From Actinomycetales bacterium (GTDB taxonomy: Bacteria > Actinomycetota > Actinomycetes > Actinomycetales > Beutenbergiaceae), in NCBI GenBank assembly GCA_016649925.1, contig JAENWO010000053.1, forward strand, positions 1-10,717: 10,717 nt of DNA, read 5' to 3'. Below are positions 1 to 4,038 of the stretch, piece after piece (positions within the stretch are counted from its first letter, which is position 1; every line of letters starts with the position of its first letter). A program made the position numbers and the translations under genes. Under the pieces are notes generated by a model. The model saw only the letters and a program-made list of their open reading frames with translations, made no database searches and was not told the DNA's origin.

Positions 1-197
1 CCGGTAGCGGGCTCGGTGGGCGGCTCGGTGGGCGGCTCGGTGACGTGCCGCTTCGAGCCCGGGTGTCCGGGCGTGCGGCGGTCCTCGATCTCTCGAGCGT
101 GGACGCGCGCCAGACGGTGCCACCATTTAGCTTGCCGTCCGGCGCGGGCGACAACGTCATCCTGCCGCTCCGGCGAGCCGAGGACGAGCGGGGGAAA
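1..197 (-). pseudogene. Open frame running off the left edge, no start codon, unknown product
   Basis: On the minus strand a frame is open from just after an in-frame TAG (198-200) to the window edge. It reads as a basic, protein-like segment (for example KWWHRLARVHAREIEDRR) ending in repeated PTEP units. I find no ATG, GTG or TTG in this frame, so it cannot be an intact gene starting inside the window. It may be a decayed 3' part of a gene, or chance coding potential in GC-rich DNA. It lies 22 bp beyond the stop of the YHS gene. I do not recognise the product. Confidence 0.2.
10..42. repeat. 12 bp tandem repeat, 2.75 copies
   Basis: The unit GGCTCGGTGGGC occurs at 10-21 and 22-33, with a partial copy at 34-42. 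Read on the minus strand in the open frame that leaves the window, it encodes PTEP-type units. This suggests a proline/threonine/glutamate-rich tail if that frame is expressed. Confidence 0.6.
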
Positions 198-219
198 CTA
201 CGGCGAGGCGACTCTGTTT

Positions 220-486
220 CTAGGCGACCGCGTACCGCGCCGGGTCGGCGTCCCACTTGGTGGCGCAGGAGTTGCAGCACAGCCAGTAGCGCTTGCCGTT
301 GTGGTCGCGCACGAGCCCTGCTGCCTCGGCCTCCGCCTTTACTACCATGCTGCCGGGCATCACCGGGCACTCGACGAGCTCGTCCTTCGCGCCTACAACG
401 GGCGTGTGCCCGTGGTCGTGCCCGTGGTCGTGCCCGTGGTCGTGCCCGTGGTCGTGCCCGTGGTCGTGGTCGTGGTCGTGGGACAT
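220..486 (-). CDS. Small His-rich YHS-type heavy-metal-binding protein
   Basis: An 88-residue protein. Residues 3-27 are almost entirely alternating His with Asp/Gly, including five HDHG units. Residues 40-87 form a YHS/TRASH-like metal domain: CPVMPG at 40-45, a GKRYWLCCNSC stretch with Cys70, Cys71 and Cys74, then DPARY near the end. YHS-type domains bind soft or transition metals and often accompany copper, mercury or arsenic resistance genes. The His arm should bind Cu, Ni, Zn or Co. The start at 486 is preferred over an upstream ATG at 717 because a GGAG lies about 8 nt before it and a promoter/operator lies in between. No signal peptide or membrane segment is seen, so it is probably cytosolic. 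It lies downstream of arsA but behind its own promoter. Its role as metal buffer or chaperone is inferred. Confidence 0.8.
   Translation of the reverse strand: MSHDHDHDHGHDHGHDHGHDHGHDHGHTPVVGAKDELVECPVMPGSMVVKAEAEAAGLVRDHNGKRYWLCCNSCATKWDADPARYAVA
409..468. repeat. 12 bp tandem repeat (5 copies) encoding HDHG units
   Basis: Five exact copies of CCCGTGGTCGTG lie at 409-468, followed by a degenerate copy at 469-480. On the minus strand each unit encodes HDHG of the YHS protein's N-terminal arm. The period is a multiple of three, so gain or loss of copies changes the number of metal-binding histidines without shifting the frame. Confidence 0.9.
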
Positions 487-812
487 GATGCACTCCGTCA
501 GGTCGGGTTTCTTCGGATGTGGCCTTTGGCTTCCTTGTGGGACGCCCGGTGTCCAACATACCCCAAGGGGGTATGTGCGGCGAACTACGGTCGAGCCGTG
601 GACGGGCAGATGCCCCTCCACCCCGACGGTATGCACCACCAGCAGCGCGGTCGACTCCGCCGCTATCGCCACCAAAGCGGCGGCGCCGCTGAGGTGGTGG
701 GACGCCGTCGACGTCATCTCCTCCAGCAGCGACTACCCCACCGGCACGTGGGAGGCGCAGCTCGACCGGACGCACGAGAACACTCGCACGGGTGCTCGGC
801 CGTGATCGGCCC
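487..812. other. Gap between arsA and the YHS gene; unassigned coding potential
   Basis: Apart from the operator at 557-575, this 326 bp gap has no gene I can name. On the plus strand a frame is open up to a TGA at 803-805, only 7 bp from the end of arsA. Its last 60 or so residues look protein-like, with G/C-rich third positions and a stretch WWDAVDVISSSS. A minus-strand frame starting at 717 (hydrophobic start, SAALVAIAAES-like) runs through the same bases into the YHS gene. The two frames share third positions, so codon bias cannot separate them. It may be the remnant of a gene that once stood here. Confidence 0.3.
555..584 (-). promoter_or_regulatory. Promoter with CsoR-like operator for the YHS gene
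   Basis: A perfect 8 bp inverted repeat with a 3 bp spacer, CATACCCCAAGGGGGTATG, lies at 557-575. C-tract/G-tract palindromes of this form are typical operators of the CsoR family (copper; relatives sense nickel, formaldehyde or sulfur). Read leftward, TTCGCC (584-579) and TATGTT (560-555), 18 bp apart, can serve as -35 and -10. The palindrome then fills the spacer, a repressor position. The gene start at 486 is about 70 bp downstream. No csoR gene is recognised in the window. The palindrome is observed; the regulator is inferred. Confidence 0.55.
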
Positions 813-2615
813 TCACGCGTTGGCCAGCACGACCACCCGCCGAGCGGTAGTCAGGTCACGCAGCGCCAGGACGCCGACCGGCTCCTGCTTGCGGAGCGGG
901 ATGATCGCGGCGCGCGCGGCGTGGACGTCGACCACGTGGGCGATCTGGGTGAGTTCGGTGCGCGCCCGACGGCGCAACAACGGGTGGGTGGTGGCGGTCG
1001 CGGCGAGGGAGCTGTTGATGACCCACGCCCAGGGCTCGATGCCCGCTCGTCGCAGGTCGGCCTGCAGCTCGGCGGCCTCCAGGACGGGCGTGGCTTCGGC
1101 GAGCGTGACGATGATGACCTTCGTGTGGTCACGGTCCTGCAGGCGCATCATCGGGGTGGTGAAGGACGCCGAGCTCCCCCTCTGGCGCTGGACGTCCCGG
1201 TGGTAGGACCCGGTCGCGTCGAGCAGGAGCAGGGTGTGTCCGGTGGGTGCGGTGTCGATGATGACGAAGCGCCGCCGACCCTCGTTGACGACCTTGGAGA
1301 AGGCCTGGAAGACGGCGATCTCCTCGGTGCAGGGTGAGCGCAGGTCTTCCTCGAGGCCGGCGCGACCGGCGTCGTCGAGCGTGGCGCCCTTGGTCCGCAG
1401 GATGGTCTCGCGGTAGCGGGCGGTCTCCACCTCGGGGTCGATGCGGGAGATCTCCAGGTTCGGCAGGGACTCGTCCAGGGCGTCGGTCAGGTGAGCGGCC
1501 GGGTCCGTGGTTGTCAGGTGCACGGGCAGGCCCCGCTCGGCCAGGGCGACGGCGATCGCGGCGGCGATGGTGGTCTTGCCCACGCCACCCTTGCCCATCG
1601 TCATGACCAACCCGTGGCCCTGCTCCGCGAGCGCGTCCACGAGCGAGGCGAGGTCACCCAGGCCGAGGTCGGAATCGACCACGCGAGCAGCGCCGTCGTC
1701 GCCGTCGACGACGCCGGTGAGGACCTCGGAGTCGTCGAGGAGGGCGCCCAGGGCATCGAGTCCGACCATGTTGGCGCTCTTCAGGGTGACGATGTCGGTG
1801 GGCAGGTCGCGCAGCACCTGGGGCAGGTCCGCCAGGACGCCCTGCTCACGAGCGTAGATTGCGGCGGCCAGCTCGTCGTCCGTTCCTGAGTCCGGCAGGA
1901 CGCCGTTGACGACGACGCGCTGCTCACGCAGCCCGAGGGCGGCGAGCTCGGCGTGGGTGCGCTCGATCTCCGCGACGGCGCCCTGCTGGGCTCGGGTGAT
2001 CAGGACCAGGCGGGTGCGCGTGGGGTCACCGAGCGCGGCGACCGCCTCGGCGTAGACGGTGCGCTGGCGCTCCAGACCGGCCAGCGGTCCCAGGCAGGAG
2101 GCGTCGCCCGCGCCCTCGTTGAGGAAGTCCGTCCACGAGCCGGGCAGCTGCAGCAGCCGGATGGTGTGCCCGGTGGGCGCGGTGTCGAAGATGACATGAT
2201 CGTAGGCGGCTGCAACGGTACCGTCGGTGAGCAGGCCGGTGAACTCGTTGAAGGAGGCGATCTCGGTGGTGCAGGCCCCGGAGAGCTGTTCCTCGACCAG
2301 TCGCACATCCGCCTCGGGCAGCAGGCCACGCACGGGCGCGACGATCCGTTCCCGGTAGGCCTCCGCGGCCTCTTCGGGGTCGATCTCCAACGCGTCCAGG
2401 CCCGGCACTGCCGCGATCTCGGTGATGGTGTTGCCGATGCTCAGACCGAAGACCTGACCGACGTTGGAGGCGGGATCGGTGCTGACCAGCAGAACCCTTC
2501 GGCCCTGCCGAGCCAGGGTGAGCGCGCTGGCGCAGGCGATGGAGGTCTTTCCCACCCCGCCCTTACCGGTCAGGAACACATAACGAGGTGCTTCGGTCAG
2601 AAAAGTCGTGGTCAT
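813..2615 (-). CDS. arsA: Arsenite/antimonite-translocating ATPase ArsA
   Basis: A 600-residue, full-length two-domain ArsA, the cytosolic ATPase that drives As(III)/Sb(III) extrusion through an arsenite permease. Both deviant Walker A loops GKGGVGKT are present, at 17-24 and 341-348. Each half also has the STDPAS/TTDPAA segment (about 45-50 and 369-374) and the signature DTAPTGHT (144-151 and 454-461). The three metalloid-site cysteines of the family are kept: Cys115 in SGACTTEIA, Cys174 in ASCLGPLAG and Cys429 in SPCTEEIA. A linker of about 30 residues joins the halves near 300-325. The start at 2615 follows a GAGGA about 10 nt upstream and begins MTTTFLTEAPRYVFL. The frame could extend to 2744, but that part overlaps arsD and reads as low-complexity arginine. 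arsD ends 29 bp upstream, so the two are one operon. No permease partner is in view. Confidence 0.97.
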   Translation of the reverse strand: MTTTFLTEAPRYVFLTGKGGVGKTSIACASALTLARQGRRVLLVSTDPASNVGQVFGLSIGNTITEIAAVPGLDALEIDPEEAAEAYRERIVAPVRGLLPEADVRLVEEQLSGACTTEIASFNEFTGLLTDGTVAAAYDHVIFDTAPTGHTIRLLQLPGSWTDFLNEGAGDASCLGPLAGLERQRTVYAEAVAALGDPTRTRLVLITRAQQGAVAEIERTHAELAALGLREQRVVVNGVLPDSGTDDELAAAIYAREQGVLADLPQVLRDLPTDIVTLKSANMVGLDALGALLDDSEVLTGVVDGDDGAARVVDSDLGLGDLASLVDALAEQGHGLVMTMGKGGVGKTTIAAAIAVALAERGLPVHLTTTDPAAHLTDALDESLPNLEISRIDPEVETARYRETILRTKGATLDDAGRAGLEEDLRSPCTEEIAVFQAFSKVVNEGRRRFVIIDTAPTGHTLLLLDATGSYHRDVQRQRGSSASFTTPMMRLQDRDHTKVIIVTLAEATPVLEAAELQADLRRAGIEPWAWVINSSLAATATTHPLLRRRARTELTQIAHVVDVHAARAAIIPLRKQEPVGVLALRDLTTARRVVVLANA

Positions 2616-2644
2616 GGTTTCAGTCCTCGTGAAAAGTGTTCGGG

Positions 2645-3031
2645 TCAGCAGCAGCCGGAGTCGGAGCCGCCGCAGCATCCGCCGGTGTCCTGGGCGAGGT
2701 CGATCTCGATCCGCCCGGCCGGCACCGGGACCAGCCCGGCCCACCGGGTGAGCTGGTCGCGGGCCGGGTAGCGGCCCGTCATCGCGGTGACGCCGTCCAC
2801 CATGACCAACGGCAGCCCCTCGGAGCCCGCTACCTGGAGGAACTGTCGTACGGCCTCATTCGCGGCGAAGACCGCGGGCTCACCGGCAAGGTTGAAACGC
2901 GCGATGTCGGCGCCGTTGCTGCGGAGGAACTCCAGGTCGGCGGAGAAGGTGACCAGTTCCTGGGCGACGTCGGTGCCGCAGACCCCGGTGCTGCAGCACA
3001 TGGCTGGTTCGTAGACCTCGATGGTGCTCAT
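2645..3031 (-). CDS. arsD: Arsenic metallochaperone ArsD
   Basis: A 128-residue protein matching ArsD, which binds As(III)/Sb(III) and hands it to ArsA. The essential triad Cys12, Cys13 and Cys18 sits at its standard position in EPAMCCSTGVCG. The middle keeps the thioredoxin-fold ArsD features (FSADLEFLRSNG; LPLVMVDG). The C-terminus ends in two vicinal pairs, Cys119-Cys120 and Cys127-Cys128, like the extra cysteine pairs of plasmid R773 ArsD. The start at 3031 has a strong GGAGGAG a few nucleotides upstream. It is the first gene of the leftward ars operon, divergent from arsR and 29 bp before arsA. Expression is probably controlled by ArsR at the palindromes in the 99 bp divergent promoter region. 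Confidence 0.96.
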   Translation of the reverse strand: MSTIEVYEPAMCCSTGVCGTDVAQELVTFSADLEFLRSNGADIARFNLAGEPAVFAANEAVRQFLQVAGSEGLPLVMVDGVTAMTGRYPARDQLTRWAGLVPVPAGRIEIDLAQDTGGCCGGSDSGCC

Positions 3032-3053
3032 TGCTCTCCTCCACGTTCTCTGG

Positions 3054-3069
3054 ATCGACGATGGTCGAT
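3054..3069. promoter_or_regulatory. Candidate ArsR operator, copy 1
   Basis: A perfect palindrome ATCGAC-GATG-GTCGAT lies just downstream of the predicted transcription start of arsDA (its -10 is at 3083-3078), where bound repressor would block transcription. It shares its half-sites with a second copy at 3094-3109. The sequence is observed; binding by this ArsR is inferred. Confidence 0.55.
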
Positions 3070-3077
3070 ATACGCGC

Positions 3078-3108
3078 AGCATAGCCGCAAGACATCGACA
3101 GTTGTCAA
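3078..3108 (-). promoter_or_regulatory. arsDA promoter
   Basis: Read leftward, TTGACA (3108-3103) is a perfect -35 hexamer and TATGCT (3083-3078) a fair -10, separated by 19 bp, slightly longer than ideal. The -35 lies inside operator copy 2 and the start region abuts operator copy 1. arsD begins about 40 bp further on. Confidence 0.5.
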
Positions 3109-3109
3109 T
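3094..3109. promoter_or_regulatory. Candidate ArsR operator, copy 2
   Basis: ATCGAC-AGTT-GTCAAT, an imperfect palindrome with the same 6-4-6 layout as copy 1 and one changed base. It covers the -35 elements of both divergent promoters, so one bound dimer could repress arsR and arsDA together. Its centre is 40 bp from the centre of copy 1. Confidence 0.6.
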
Positions 3110-3124
3110 ACTGCGGTACATAAT
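3095..3124 (+). promoter_or_regulatory. arsR promoter, predicted leaderless transcript
   Basis: TCGACA (3095-3100) and CATAAT (3119-3124), spaced by 18 bp, form a plausible promoter. The ATG of arsR begins 6 bp after the -10, where transcription should start, and there is no Shine-Dalgarno sequence before it. This fits a leaderless mRNA, which is common in Actinomycetota. Confidence 0.5.
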
Positions 3125-3130
3125 GGACGG

Positions 3131-3487
3131 ATGACGACGCCGGCCCTGATCGACCCGCAGACCCAGACCTGCTGCAGCTCCTTGGTCCACGTGCCGCTCG
3201 GCGCCCGTCAGGCGGATGACCTGAGCCACAGGCTGAAGGCCCTCGCGGACCCCACCCGGCTGCGACTGCTCTCGATGATCGGCGCCCGTCAGGGTGGTGA
3301 GGCGTGCGTATGCGACCTCACCGAGCCGCTGGACCTGAGCCAGCCGACGATCTCCCACCACCTCAAGGTCCTGCGCGAGGCCGGACTGGTCACCAGCCGG
3401 CGGCGGGGCACCTGGGTCCACTACGCCCTGGTGCCCGAGGCCCTGGAACGGATCTCGGCCGCCCTGGCCGTGACCGAGCACCGGTAG
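3131..3487 (+). CDS. arsR: Arsenic-responsive repressor ArsR (ArsR/SmtB family)
   Basis: A 118-residue winged-helix repressor. It has the family core LSHRLKALADPTRLRLLSMI (31-50), the recognition helix region LSQPTISHHLKVLREAGLV (69-87) and the wing RRRGTWVHYAL (90-100). As(III) ligand candidates are Cys14 and Cys15 near the N-terminus and Cys59 and Cys61 in ACVCDL. The paired N-terminal cysteines plus a cysteine near residue 55-60 resemble the inter-subunit site described for Corynebacterium glutamicum ArsR; CVCDL also matches the R773-type motif. The start at 3131 is set by the leaderless promoter and the N-terminal cysteines. It is divergent from arsDA and probably represses both directions. 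The arsC frame begins across its last codons. Confidence 0.95.
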   Translation: MTTPALIDPQTQTCCSSLVHVPLGARQADDLSHRLKALADPTRLRLLSMIGARQGGEACVCDLTEPLDLSQPTISHHLKVLREAGLVTSRRRGTWVHYALVPEALERISAALAVTEHR

Positions 3488-3884
3488 CCAGGCGCGCCGT
3501 CCGCTCTTCTTCTGCGGCCACGATGCCGGCCGCTCGCAGATCGCCGCGGCAGTGCTCCGTTCCCTTGCCGACGACCGCATCCGGGTCCGCACGGCCGGCT
3601 CAACTCCCGCATTCCGGATCAACCCTGAGGTCGCACGACTGTTCGACGAGCGCGGACTCGGCGTCGCCGTCGAGCTCCACAAGCCATTGACCGAGGGGGT
3701 CGTCCGCGCTTCGGACTACGTCATGGGGTGCGGGGACGCCTGCCCCGTCCTCCCCGGCCGGCGCTACCGCGACTGGGACGTGCCCGATCCACCCGGCCAA
3801 CCCGACGACATCGTCACCGGCATCATCGACGACATCGCGAACCGCGTGACGAACCTGGTCGAGGCCATCACGACGAGACGATAA
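3474..3884 (+). pseudogene. arsC: Arsenate reductase ArsC (LMW-phosphatase type) lacking a start codon
   Basis: This frame encodes a thiol-dependent arsenate reductase, which reduces As(V) to As(III). The catalytic loop CGHDAGRS (Cys codon 3513-3515) replaces the usual CVHNAGRS. Further on come the resolving-cysteine motif MGCGDACP and the Asp loop RDWDVPDP. About 123 residues follow the catalytic Cys, near full length; the segment before MGCGD is a little short. The frame is open from a TGA at 3471 but contains no ATG, GTG, TTG or CTG before the catalytic Cys. The first GTG (3552) would omit the active site. The frame overlaps the last 14 bp of arsR in another phase, so removing one base near the arsR stop would give an ArsR-ArsC fusion of about 250 residues. 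It is either a frameshifted pseudogene, a sequencing error, or a product of frameshifting. Confidence 0.75.
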
Positions 3885-3907
3885 CCATGCCGGTCGGTCC
3901 GTCCGGT

Positions 3908-4004
3908 CCGTCGTCGTCGCCGTGAGCACCGTCGTCGTCGCCGTGAGCACCGTCGTCGTCGCCGTGAGCACCGCCGTCGTCGCCGTGAGCACCGCCGTCG
4001 TCCC
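3908..4004. repeat. 21 bp tandem repeat between arsC and the helicase gene
   Basis: Four complete 21 bp units start at 3908, 3929, 3950 and 3971 (pattern CCGTCGTCGTCGCCGTGAGC plus A), with a partial fifth from 3992. Units 4 and 5 share a T-to-C change. The period is a multiple of three and of about two helical turns. The rest of the 153 bp gap (3885-4037) has no other gene. Confidence 0.9.
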
Positions 4005-4038
4005 GCGATGTCCCCGCAGTGCAGGACACTGGAGGTGA
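3922..4038 (+). CDS. Possible 38-residue leader peptide made of VSTVVVA repeats
   Basis: In one plus-strand phase the 21 bp repeat encodes VSTVVVA, VSTVVVA, VSTAVVA and VSTAVVP, followed by RCPRSAGHWR. Each unit opens with GTG, so 3922, 3943, 3964 and 3985 are all potential starts. The stop TGA (4036-4038) overlaps the helicase ATG at 4038, the layout expected for translational coupling. No good ribosome binding site precedes the GTGs. It may simply be a repeat that happens to be open. Confidence 0.2.
   Translation: MSTVVVAVSTVVVAVSTAVVAVSTAVVPRCPRSAGHWR

Noticed and set aside
487..717. A longer N-terminus for the YHS protein
   Set aside because: It would span the predicted promoter and operator, and the ATG at 486 has a well-placed GGAG. 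It is kept only as an alternative.
16..1206. A 396-codon plus-strand frame at the left end
   Set aside because: It runs antisense through the YHS gene and the end of arsA and gives low-complexity VPVV and Arg-rich text; no start signal.
2616..2744. A longer N-terminus for ArsA
   Set aside because: The extra 43 residues overlap arsD, are Arg-rich and lack a ribosome binding site, while 2615 has one and matches the family start.
3908..4004. 21 bp repeats as an iteron-type replication origin
   Set aside because: No replication initiator gene or AT-rich unwinding region is nearby, and the repeat is GC-rich.
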